Shown here in pieces: positions 10,590 through 19,975 of a stretch of 64,000 bases of DNA (positions within the stretch are counted from its first letter, which is position 1; the number at the start of each line of letters is the position of its first letter). Origin of the DNA: Micropterix aruncella (Eukaryota > Arthropoda > Insecta > Lepidoptera > Micropterigidae); NCBI GenBank assembly GCA_944548615.1, contig OX155950.1, positions 30,287,691 to 30,351,690 on the forward strand, read 5' to 3'. A model generated the notes under the pieces. It ran no database searches and had not been told where the DNA came from. It worked only from the letters and a program-made list of their open reading frames with translations. The translations under genes were made by a program, and so were the position numbers.

Positions 10590-11215
10590 TCCTCAAAATA
10601 TTCACCATTTGCATATATAGTATGTTGCCAAAGTGTATAAACTCGCATTTTTATGCCCCAAAAACTGTTTAAAGGACGCAATTACAGCGTTTTGTTTAGA
10701 GTAATGCTGATATTTTAAATACTTTGCAATGACTCCGGGAAATATGACTGGTCTGGCGAATATGGAGGGTGAGTCGAAACTTTATACTGTAACTCCTTTA
10801 GTAGTGCAGCAGAATTGGTCCAGGCCTATTCCCCAGTAAGGGCTGTTTATAATAAAAACAATTTCGTGTATATTTTGTTTAATTCTCCACAGTAGGGTTC
10901 CGCTGTGACCGTTTCGCCAGGTTTCAAAAAAGAATAATGAACGACGCCTTCACAAGTACACCAAACACTCACCATGACATTCTTAAGGTGAAGTTCTGCT
11001 CTTTCATGGTGCTTCTTCACTATCCACCCACTGTCCTGAACGTCTCCTATATTCCTATTTCCTATATTCCGATATTGGATCCATTTTTCTTCAGAAGTGG
11101 CAACTCTTTTTAAAAACGGTTCCACCTTATGTCTTATCAGCAAAGAAGAAGCTACCTCGAGTCTGCGTATTTGTTTCTTTGCTTTAACTCATGTGAAAAC
11201 CATCGATCTAGCTTT
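10590..11215 (-). pseudogene. Inactive mariner transposase relic
   Basis: Minus-strand pieces line up in order with a mariner transposase. WFSHEL at about 11201-11184 corresponds to the WVPHEL motif. SLLIRHKVEPFLKRVATSEEKW follows in another frame, then VMVSVWCTCEGVVHYSFL and ETVTAEPYCGEL (11143-10847), and finally HPPYSPD at about 10771-10751. The first catalytic Asp of the usual TGDEKW motif is Glu here (TSEEKW), and the last catalytic motif (SPDLAPxDYH in active elements) is disrupted after SPD. With several frameshifts, no DNA-binding region and no clear TIRs, it is dead. Superfamily assignment is secure. Confidence 0.88.
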
Positions 11216-12512
11216 TTTTACTTTTGACTAATTATTGGTTTTGATACATTGTATGTTCATTGTACATTGTATATTGTATATTCAACACAGAAGCAATTTT
11301 GATTTTTACCAAACACATCTATTCATAATTAAAGCACATTCAAGACTGACATACAATCGGATATTTAGTATGAAACTACCTGATAGAAGTTACAGCCTCC
11401 CACTGCCGCTGTTAATTAATACCATCCGCGGGATAACGGCGCTTTCACCTTTAATGAATAATAATAATTTGGGTCGACGGTCGTAGACAGAGTAAGCGAT
11501 ATGTGTAGCGTACGGTGACAATGCTATCAGCTATCACGACTACTAATAAATGCGGGCCTCCGACAAGCGTATCAGGTTTCCCCGAGTACTACGTGCATCG
11601 AGCACCTTTGTACAACCTGTCCAAAGAGCCTTTGGTAATTCAACGCCGACTATGTGACTAAATATTACGCTGGGGACTACTGAAACTGTTATCAGCATGA
11701 TTTTACTATTAGAATATAAATAGTGCTATTTGCGAGCCCGGTTGTATAGCGAATCGATTATAGCCCTAGTAATATATTTATGCGGATTACGAACGCAAAT
11801 GCGGCGATACGTTTTTTACATATTTTTTTTTTTAATTTACGTCATACTAGAAGTGTGTAAATAAGGAAACGTCTTGTTTTCGAACCAAATATAGAATTAA
11901 ATGTTTCACTGGGTTTCTAGATATTAAGAATCTGCTGCCTTACGTCACTTTTCGACATCTTTATAGGGATTGGTTATTTAAAAAACTTATTTCTATTTTA
12001 AATATTGATTTTGGCTACAAAAATAACAGGAACCGAATGGCAACACCTAAACCTCATGCTTATTGATTCTGTCAACCGACTGGGACTAATCCGTACCACT
12101 ATGGAATAGAGCTAATAGTAAAATGAATTATTTAAACGCTGTAGTAAAATGCTCATAGCTTTAATTTCCGAAAATGTGGCCCTGAAGAAAATAAATCGTA
12201 ATTCTAATATAGATATCAGCAATGGACTTTAACATAAACTTTCGTTAAATAGGTTGAGACAAAGAGAAAAGAGAAAAAGATAGGTATGACAAAAGAACAA
12301 AATGAAAAGTAAAAGAAAAGAAAAACAAAAGGCATAAGATTATTTAAATGCTATGAAATTTCTGTAATTAATATATATTTTTAAAAAAAAAAATACTTAG
12401 CCAAAATAAATAGAATGCATTGTCAAAACAAAAAAAAGGTTTTTTAATTTGTAATAGGTACATCGTAATCCCGATGTTATTATTGCTAGCATGGAAAACA
12501 AAATTATCTTAG
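11216..12512. other. Unassigned AT-rich sequence
   Basis: About 1.3 kb without recognisable coding, TIRs or tandem repeats. An AAAAG/GAAAA-rich purine tract spans about 12255-12330. Confidence 0.4.
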
Positions 12513-12538
12513 AATCCTGAGAATCTATTCTCAGGATT
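12513..12538. repeat. Perfect hairpin, 11-bp arms
   Basis: AATCCTGAGAA, loop TCTA, TTCTCAGGATT. It lies 28 bp from a longer perfect hairpin. Confidence 0.9.
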
Positions 12539-12566
12539 GTACGATATTTTTTAAATAGTTTTTTAA

Positions 12567-12605
12567 GAATAACTTGAGAGGAATTAAGTTCCTCTCAAGT
12601 TATTC
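12567..12605. repeat. Perfect hairpin, 17-bp arms
   Basis: Arms GAATAACTTGAGAGGAA and its exact complement flank a 5-nt loop (TTAAG). There is no poly-T tail or gene context, so a terminator reading is unsupported. It is one of three 17-bp-arm perfect hairpins in the window. Confidence 0.95.
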
Positions 12606-12754
12606 GGTATTATAACAAATTTAAAGAATCTATAAAAACATGCAGAAATATAAAGTCAACTCAATTTAAACTCAAAACTATGGAACCCTTACTTAGGAGA
12701 AATGAGGAGAAAGATAATAATTTAAATTTTAAAATATTTTTTTTTCATCATTTT

Positions 12755-12812
12755 AATATTTATTTATTTAATTATTTATTTATTTATTAAATAAATAAAT
12801 AAATAAATTATT
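12755..12812. repeat. (TTTA)n / (AAAT)n inverted simple repeat
   Basis: A TTTA run passes directly into an AAAT run, making an imperfect snap-back of simple repeats just before the inverted-repeat element at 12849. Confidence 0.85.
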
Positions 12813-12848
12813 ATTTCCACCGGTTTCTTCAATTTGGATATACTTAAC

Positions 12849-13073
12849 TTTATAAATAGGTTAAAAACCATTTTACCGCGTGAATCTTGTAGCACCGGAC
12901 GTTTCGGCGATGTTGCAACCGCCGTTGTCCAGGTTATACTAAAAATCGTCAGTGTACTCTGGAAAACGGCGGTTGCAACATCACCGAAACTTCGGGTGCT
13001 ACAAAATTCAAGCGATAATTTCGTTTTTAAACCTATTTATAATGTCAAACAACCGCGATAGTCTTTGATTTCA
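12849..13073. mobile_element. Penelope-like inverted repeat pair, copy 1
   Basis: Two arms of about 83 bp (12849-12931 and 12958-13042) are inverted copies of each other, sharing TTATAAATAGG, TTACCGCGTGAA, GTAGCACC, and GTTGCAACCGCCGTTGTCC. Only the right side has an extra tail (TGTCAAACAACCGCGATAGT, 13043-13073). Copies at 26684-27319 and 39630-39832 have the same one-sided tail, and the former encloses a Penelope-like coding remnant. A CTTAACT near both borders may be a target duplication. Confidence 0.7.
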
Positions 13074-13137
13074 TAGTCTTAACTGCTAGCCTAACGAACT
13101 TAAATAAATAAATTTAACAATCGTAGGGTGAGTACAC

Positions 13138-13325
13138 TGAGAAAAATATTGGATTGATTCTTACATTACCATTTTGTTGTTACAGTGTTATACAGAATAA
13201 GGATGGAATTTTGTTGAATTACAAGGAATTTTAATGAAACTCCATTACTCGAGTATATGTATCAACGTTTTACATACGGTTAATACGGAAATAAGAGTAT
13301 GCTGTAGTTTCAACATGATTCATGT
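13138..13325 (+). repeat. Dispersed repeat (inverted partner at 16968-17165)
   Basis: The sequences AAAAATATTGGATTGATT, TTATACAGAATAA, TTGAATTACAAGGAATTTT, and AGTTTCAACATGAT occur in the same order in the reverse complement of 16968-17165. Indels separate the copies. No coding potential or clear termini, so the class is unknown. Confidence 0.75.
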
Positions 13326-14389
13326 TTCCGACTATAATCGTACGTATACTACTACATGCTGTCATGTTAGAACCGAGATCCCAAGGTCGCAACGTAATGA
13401 AATAACATTATGTTTTAGCATTGCAGCACTGTAACAGCCGTCACGCCAACACCGTGGCGCATCATATTAATTCATACGTATGGACCACAGGCCGATTTAT
13501 ATACGTAATCCTTGTTGAAACATACGTATTTCCGTGGATTTTATCTATATAAAAGAAGCAAGGACATAAAAGACCAAATATGTTACCGCAACTACGTGGC
13601 TGTTTATTTGCATGCCTCTAACCGTCTGAATTTTATATCGTAATTAATATTCATTAAAGGTATTGTTATCGGGATTGTTTGCATCTCATTCTCTCCTGTG
13701 GCCAAGAGCGAAAGTACACAAGAATATTGATAAGGTGTGGGCGGGCGGGTTGCGCGGCGCGATGGGCGGGGCGGAGACTACACACGCCCACAGAATCCGC
13801 CCACCTCAAAAAATCGCCCAGAAAAGTTATCACTGGGCGTGGCGAACGTGGCGAGCTGTCCTCTAAATTAGATCATGTCGCATAAATTAGATAACTTTGA
13901 CGGCAACTTCAATATTATGGAAGGAGTAACTAGTATAATAAGAAAGGTTAGATAAACATTAGATATACATATGTAAGTATAATCGTTTAATATTACGCTC
14001 TAACGGATGTCTCCGTCTCGTTTGTTATAGTCTAGAATAAAAAATTATATATTAAAATAATAATGATAGTAATAGTAATGGAGTAGAGTAATAATTTTAT
14101 TATTAACAGTAGAATTATAATAATAGTCTATAGTAGAATAATAGTTATAATCTAGAATAATAGCCTAGAAAAGTAATTAACGATTTGGAATCATCTGTAA
14201 GGTTAATTATGTTTTGGGAAATAAATAAATAAATAACTTTTATTCGTTTATTTGACGAAATCTCATTTATTTTATTATTTTCTGCGACCGTTTCTGTTGA
14301 TGGCGCAAATTATTATTGCAATGATTACATTAGAGTGTTTACTCAAATAATTGAAATGTAGCAAAAAACTTCCATTAAATATTAATTAG
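13326..14389. other. Unassigned sequence with a small GC-rich island
   Basis: Most is AT-rich. A GC-rich patch at 13735-13865 (GGGCGGGCGG, GCGCGGCGCG, GGGCGTGGCG) is unlike its neighbours. Overlapping short frames there disagree with each other and have no domain, so I do not call a gene. Confidence 0.4.
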
Positions 14390-14743
14390 TTAGTTAACGT
14401 GTCCGGGCCAGGTTGGGGAATGTCTCCAAAAATATGCGGCCTGGTGGTCTCGTTGTTCTTCTCTTGTAAGTCCTGGTGTGTGATAGGAGTTGACATGTTC
14501 ATCCTGCAGCGTTCCCAAGACGTATGTTGGATTCGCCGTGTGGCCCCAGCGGACGAGATTGGCTCGAAATTTTGTCACAGTGTCATTTGGCCCGGTGGTA
14601 GAAAGATTGGGCGGTGAGTTTAGACTCATCGTTTCCAGGGACGCCCGATTGTTAATGGTCGCAGAACAGACTATTGAAAATGTGTACAATCTTCGTGGAG
14701 GCTCGTTCTGTGTCTCATTTAATATTACGATTTTACTAAGCAA
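14390..14743 (-). CDS. Uncharacterised repeat-derived open frame, 117 codons
   Basis: I do not recognise this protein. The minus-strand frame is open for 117 codons, starts MLSKIVILNE and contains PPRRLYTFSIV then NNRASL. A second locus on the minus strand at 37990-38056 encodes PPRRLRTFSTV, a stop, then NNRTSL at the same spacing, with no indel over 67 bp. Two copies whose differences keep the protein pattern in this frame imply an ancestral coding repeat, probably part of a mobile element. No catalytic motif, zinc finger or membrane segment is visible. It could instead be coincidental conservation of a non-coding repeat. Confidence 0.4.
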   Translation of the reverse strand: MLSKIVILNETQNEPPRRLYTFSIVCSATINNRASLETMSLNSPPNLSTTGPNDTVTKFRANLVRWGHTANPTYVLGTLQDEHVNSYHTPGLTREEQRDHQAAYFWRHSPTWPGHVN

Positions 14744-14798
14744 AATTCACAATTATTTCTTCTATCACTTCGAATTTCGAATTTAGAATTGAATTAAA

Positions 14799-15249
14799 TC
14801 TATATATATAAAACAAAATCGAAGTTCGAAAACTTAAAACAACAATTGGAAAATTGTCGAAAAATTAAAATAAAAGACAAAACATTTTCCCACACAAAAT
14901 GTAAAGTCGGCAAATCATCCGCTTTATTTGTTCTTGAACCTGATAAAAAAAAACGAAAAATGTCGTATATCACAAGGTGCTTCAATGAAGAGAATTAAAC
15001 CGAATGCATCCCATGCTGCACAATATGTAAATAGTTTAATTCAACCATGTCTTGCTGACACACGATTGATATACCTAATTTTTGTACTTTTATATTTCTT
15101 TTTGTGTTATTATCCTAATAAAGTAGTGAACTTAATATTTATATTGTATTCATTGTATTACTTTTATAAAACCATAAATTAAGTTCAACTAATCTGTAAC
15201 ACGACATTCATCGACTGTAGGGCGGTACGAAGTTCGCCGGGTCAGCTAG
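14799..15249 (+). mobile_element. Non-autonomous Helitron
   Basis: The 5' end is TCTATATATATAAAAC and the 3' end is GGTCAGCTAG followed by T. A short GC-rich hairpin (GGCG, GTACGAAGTT, CGCC) precedes the 3' end. This matches the Helitron layout: 5' TC, a hairpin about 10 bp from a 3' CTRR, insertion between A and T, no TIRs and no target duplication. It is 451 bp long with no Rep/helicase ORF. The terminal sequence is very like the common lepidopteran Helitron end. Confidence 0.88.
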
Positions 15250-15873
15250 TATTGTATAAATATAACAGATAATATATATGTACTTTTAGATTTCCGATTT
15301 CCGATTTAGATAGCTTATAAAGGGATAGCGCATCATTTACCTGTCCATCATTCAGACTGCCCAAAAAAAAGGATTGTAATGTGTTCGGGGTTCATCTATA
15401 TATGTTTTACGTTTATTTATTCCACAATAACTTCTAAACGCTTGCACCGATTTAGAAGTGTGTAGTATTGTTAGAACCGTTATGTTATCCCGAGTATCAC
15501 AGAATACCTTACATGTATGAATATCAAGGAAGCATTGCTATATCTTATTACTGGCTTTTTTAAAAAAATTTATTGTTATATCTATGCTAATTTTCTCTAT
15601 TTATTGATTATCATTGCAATTTGAATTTTATTGTATTTTTTATTAATATTTTTTAAATAATATTTTTACTGGTTGTATTTTGATTTATTTATTACTTTTT
15701 ATTTTTCAACATGATCATGAATTAGGTAACAGATATCATTAAAATAACTCTTGAAATTTATACAACTTTTTTATTAGAGTTATTAGATTTACTTTCTTTC
15801 ATTTTTTTATTTTTTCTTTTTCTCAGTAATAATACTTTAATAAGTGTGCGCACAATATAAAACTTACATGTAA
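15250..15873. other. Unassigned AT-rich sequence
   Basis: Very AT-rich, with no recognised gene. It leads into the conserved LINE-end motif at 15874. Confidence 0.4.
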
Positions 15874-15927
15874 CCTAGTCGAGTCTACCTTTGTATGGGC
15901 TTCGGCCTAGTTAGGCAGACTTTGTAA
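15874..15927 (+). repeat. Conserved GCCTAGTTAGG element end, copy 1
   Basis: TAGTCGAGTCTACCTTTGTA, GGGCTTCGGCCTAGTTAGGC, AGACTTTGTA. The complement at 45651-45698 matches closely, and the core (CAGGC or GGGC, 2-5 nt, GCCTAGTTAGG) recurs at 19371, 45966, 54183 and 58520. The core can form a small stem. It is likely the conserved 3' end of a LINE or SINE family. Confidence 0.7.
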
Positions 15928-16373
15928 TTTAGGTTTTGGAACATTACTTACAAAAATACATTTATTCCTATTCTTATGGTTATTGGTCTAAATGTCTTAA
16001 TGTTTATTAATCAAAATAAATATATCGTGTTTTGTGTCAAATAAAAGGTCTGATTGGGTACGTTATGAAAATATACATATATTTAAATGGATAAATATTA
16101 TATAAACCACAAATATTTCATAAAAAACGTAATAAAACGATTTGTGCGATCGACTCAGTGAACAAGCTGGCGCGATCGCGAACGTATCGCACGTCGTGAA
16201 TACTAGTTTCTATCCGCGATAGAAAAAATATACGAAATCGAGGTTTTGTGTGCCGTGCATATTGTGACTTCGTCCATCGGAATCTGCTTCAGAGTCTGGG
16301 TAGTTACCCATCAGCGAAGCAGCCAGAGAAGACCAGAAAGGAAACGGCTTTTTGAGGTACTCCTTTTTCTTAA
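15928..16373. other. Unassigned sequence upstream of tandem array
   Basis: No gene was recognised. A moderately GC-richer patch at 16140-16350 contains the start of a frame running into the tandem array, which I regard as chance. Confidence 0.4.
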
Positions 16374-16947
16374 TCCTGATCTATTCCCAATGCGGCTGTT
16401 TAGCGTTCACCACACCTTAATTAAATACAGTCCACTGCCTGAAGTTCAGAATATCGACCAATAATTATAAATATGATACAATAGTTGACTTTTTGTCAAG
16501 GCAGTTTTTTTATTATTTTTAAAACATTACCTTGTTTTTTTTTAAATTTTGTTTTAATTCGAAGCCAAATTTATATCCTGATCTATTCCCAATGCGGCTG
16601 TTTAGCGTTCACCACACCTTAATTAAATACAGTCTACGGCCTGAAGTTCAGAATATCGACCAATAATTATAAATATGATACAATAGTTGACTTTTTGTCA
16701 AGGCAGTTTTTTTATTATTTTTAAAACATTACCTTGTTTTTTTTTTTATTTTGTTTTAATTTGAAGCCAAAATTATATCCTGATCTATTCCCAATGCGGC
16801 TGTTTAGCGTTCACCACACCTTAATTAAATACAGTCTACTGCCTGAAGTTCAGAATATCGACCATATAAATATGATACAATAGTTGACTTTTTGTCAAGG
16901 CAGTTTTTTTTATTCTTTTTAAAACAATACCTTGTTTTTTTTAATTT
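16374..16947. repeat. Tandem array, three units of 202 bp
   Basis: Units start at 16374, 16576 and 16778 with TCCTGATCTATTCCCAATGC and share GCGTTCACCACACCTTAATT, CTGAAGTTCAGAATATCGAC, TTGACTTTTTGTCAAGGCAG and a T-rich end. The first two periods are exactly 202 bp and the third unit ends about 30 bp early. Units differ by few substitutions, so the array is young. Each unit has a TTGACTTTTTGTCAA palindrome. No protein is encoded. Confidence 0.95.
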
Positions 16948-16967
16948 TGTTTTTTGTTTTTCTAATA

Positions 16968-17165
16968 ATCGCACACATGATCATGTTGAAACTAATGTAT
17001 ATTGGTATTTCTGTAATAACGGTAAGGAAAATGTTGAAACAAATTGTATAATGGAGTTTCAACAAAATTCCTTGTAATTCAAGAAAACTACGATTTAAAC
17101 ACTGTTATTCTGTATAAAACCGTAATAAAGAAATGATAATGGACAAATCAATCCAATATTTTTGT
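16968..17165 (-). repeat. Dispersed repeat (inverted partner of 13138-13325)
   Basis: Reverse-complement match to 13138-13325: the landmark AATCAATCCAATATTTTTGT at the right end and ATGATCATGTTGAAACT at the left. The two copies flank about 3.6 kb in inverted orientation. Confidence 0.75.
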
Positions 17166-17434
17166 TAGTGCAGCAGGACAGGTGCAGTGATCTCATGTTC
17201 ATTGTATTAAAATAGGGTCCATTTTGAGATGTGGTAGGTTAATCTAGCAAAAGGCATTTAAATACGTTGTATTAACCTCGGGCCGTGTACAATATAGCCA
17301 TAATAGAATATTAACAGAATAAGGGAATATGCGAGAGCTTTACGTACTTCTGCTATAACTGGTGGATCGAATATAGGGTTAAACCACTAAGTTCCCACGG
17401 GCTCGTACTTCGGTCAGCCTCTGACAGTTTATTA
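17166..17434. other. Unassigned sequence
   Basis: Nothing recognised upstream of the LINE tail. Confidence 0.4.
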
Positions 17435-17588
17435 AAAATTCCGAGTCATAATAGTGATTTCTATTCCTATTCTTTCTGTGTCCATGGTGCAAGACTCTGG
17501 AACGATCTCCCAGCAAATATACGAAACTCGCCTTCTTTACCATCGTTTAAGACTCACCTTAAGGATTACTACCTTTCTAAGAAGTAAC
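17435..17588 (+). pseudogene. LINE ORF C-terminus
   Basis: The + frame through 17474 reads SFCVHGARLWNDLPANIRN, then SLPSFKTHLKDYYLSKK and a stop at 17586-17588. The pattern R-L-W-N-x-L-P-x-x-I-R, then F-K-x-x-L is the typical end of jockey/CR1-like LINE reverse-transcriptase proteins. The following 200 bp (to about 17790), with TATGTTTAGG and GTGCAAATAAAGAG near 17787-17800, are probably its 3' UTR and polyadenylation signal. All catalytic parts are missing. Confidence 0.8.
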
Positions 17589-17799
17589 CAGTTCTTCCCT
17601 TTCTCTCCTGTTCCTCTCCCAATTTCCTCTCCTCGGGCATTATTAGTCTTAAATTCTTCCACTTGTCTGTTTGTTATGTAATAATCTTTATTTTCACAAT
17701 GCGCGCATGTACCACTATGTTTAGGTTATCTGTAAGACATTGCCATGTGGCAATAAGCTCGCCTTTTTTGTATATTTATTAAGTGCAAATAAAGAGTTT

Positions 17800-18882
17800 A
17801 TTATTTATTTTGTTATCATTTCAGTTATACGCTCTTGGTCATTTAGATGGGGATCTATATATATAATAATATTAACCGACGTTTCTATATGTCTACATAA
17901 AATAGATTTTGAGGGGCAAATTTGGATGTGTAAATACACGACAGAAATCCTGTATTCGGCGCAACGGTAATAACAAAAATTTTAGCTTATTATTTAAAAA
18001 ATATATAGGAATAGCTTGTTTCCTATATATTTAAATTTCTTGTTGTTTTTAAAAACTTTATTGTATACTAAAGAATATAAATAGGTGGGGTATGGTCCAG
18101 CAGCAATATTTATTGGTCAAACCGCTTGGGATTTATTTTATTTTATTTTAATTTTATTTTATGCCAACAAAAGAGAAAAACAGCGCTCGGGTCTTAAGTT
18201 AATAAATAATAATAACAATATTACGGCCAAAATAGTCTCCTGGTAATATACAGTTAATGTGCGTGATGTTGTGTAATAATATTTATATATTATTTTATAT
18301 TATCATGTTCTCTCGATTTGTGAGTGTGTATGATAGAGTAGGATGAGTGTGTTTATATGTGTGATTGTGATGTGTGTTTAATAGGTGTGTGTAAGTACAT
18401 TTACGTGTATGTGTCATAGTTGTGTATATATGAGAGTGTGTGATTCTGCACAGGTATGTATCTGTTCAAGCTTTTAAGGTCTGCTCTATTACCGCTCTGA
18501 TACCGCTCTGATATTTTATATTGATATTTTGACTATTTGGTTGTCGCAGGTACAACTCATAGTAGTTAATGCCTATGTAACGAAATTATAATCGTTATTT
18601 CTACACAGCTACATAATATTTTTAATCATTAATTAAATTAAATTATAAATAATGAAATTGATTATTGGCGGAGTAAGGAGCTTGGTGAGAGGTTCGATTT
18701 TAACTTTTACTGAAATTAGTGTTTTCTCTCAGATTTTGTTTATATTTTTTCTACTCGAGATAGTTACACTACGAGAATCCTAGCTATGTAACATATGCAA
18801 ATTATTACAAAAACCTATCACATCTATATTCGGATCTACTACCAGTTTAATTATGATAACCACCAATAAATAGGAGCAAGTG
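17800..18882. other. AT-rich sequence with degenerate TTTTA and TG repeats
   Basis: TTTTA-type repeats occur at 18133-18165 and an irregular TG/TATG-rich tract at 18300-18450. No gene is visible. Confidence 0.5.
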
Positions 18883-19975
18883 GTGTACCTTCGGACAAAT
18901 TCCAAATATCGGAAGATTTTTATTTTCTCTGCGAAGCTGGCATCGATATTGGCAAAAGTTACACCTGATTTCGAGAGCTAGTTTCATATTTAATACAATG
19001 CAATTTTTGTTTTTAATGTTATATAAAAAAAACAGAAATTTTGAATATTTAAATTAATATGGTTTGCTTCTGAAGGTACACTTCATTATAGTTCCTTCTG
19101 ATACCTGTACTGATTGTATGTACTTTCGGACAATATATAGACTACATTTGATTTGATGGAGATTTTTGCAAAGACAAGTGATGGATGTATTTTTTACAAA
19201 TACCGCAGAAAAGAATATGCAGCTGGATGCCATATTTTCTGCAAGTACTGCATATTACCACTGTATCATTGGATATAATTTGAATTTGCTCGCGCTGGGT
19301 CTTTCAAATTCAAATTCAAATTAATTTATTCATGTTCAATTTACATTTTTACAATTTTAAATAGTCAATACCTAACTAGGCGGCCGCCCGTTTTAAGGCA
19401 GACAATTTATTTTCATCGTTAATATTTTGGATTTTTTTTTAACATAAAGTTACCCTTATAGCCTACATAAAATTCAAAACAAAATGTCACAAAAATATAA
19501 AATCTATTCAGAATCTATTTTATATTAATGAATATATTTTATTACTTTTGGATGCTTTCTGGCTTGTTTCTAATTACTTCAATTGCTTTTGATTGCATCC
19601 GAAGGTTCATCTTAGAGACCGTTCGACGGTACAAACTTCTAACTATTTTGTTAGAATTTTGAATTATTAAGTTGTTGTTATAAAAAAAAACTAAAATTCA
19701 GTTTTCTAAATTTCTTCAAGTATACGCTTTCTTGAGCTATGCGATTACTAAATAATTCACCACCTTAACCTACGTAAAAAATAAATAAATGATCATAAAA
19801 AAACTTACTTTTTGTAGGAAAAAATATCAACGCTCTTTTCCTAATCACACTTGTGACAGAAGTCAAAATCAATGTTAGAAAGTGTCGACATCACTAAAAT
19901 AAAGTATTCCAGTTATACCGTAGGTGATACTGTCCGATGGTACATGCGTCCGAATGTACACGATTTCCCTTAGAC
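18883..19975. repeat. Region with dispersed TGTACCTTCGGAC motifs on both strands
   Basis: Copies of GTGTACCTTCGGACA or its complement occur at 18883-18897 (+), 19069-19082 (-), 19117-19132 (+), 19595-19638 (degenerate, -) and as a pair at 19930-19962. The outer copies are inverted, so this could be a DNA element about 1.1 kb long with internal subterminal repeats. No transposase is visible and no target duplication was confirmed. A LINE end (19305-19411) lies inside. Confidence 0.5.
19305..19411 (-). repeat. LINE 3' end: GCCTAGTTAGG motif with TTTGAA tail, copy 2
   Basis: Read on the minus strand, TGCCTTAAAACGGGCGGCCG and GCCTAGTTAGG are followed about 50 bp later by a (TTTGAA)3 run at 19322-19305. 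A short microsatellite tail after a conserved hairpin is the usual 3' end of several LINE clades. No coding part remains upstream. Confidence 0.65.

Noticed and set aside
14800..15182. Two short frames within the Helitron at 14799
   Set aside because: No Rep, helicase or captured-gene motif; they overlap on opposite strands in AT-rich DNA.
16246..16464. Small gene running into the 202-bp array
   Set aside because: Half of it is tandem-repeat sequence and the rest has no motif.
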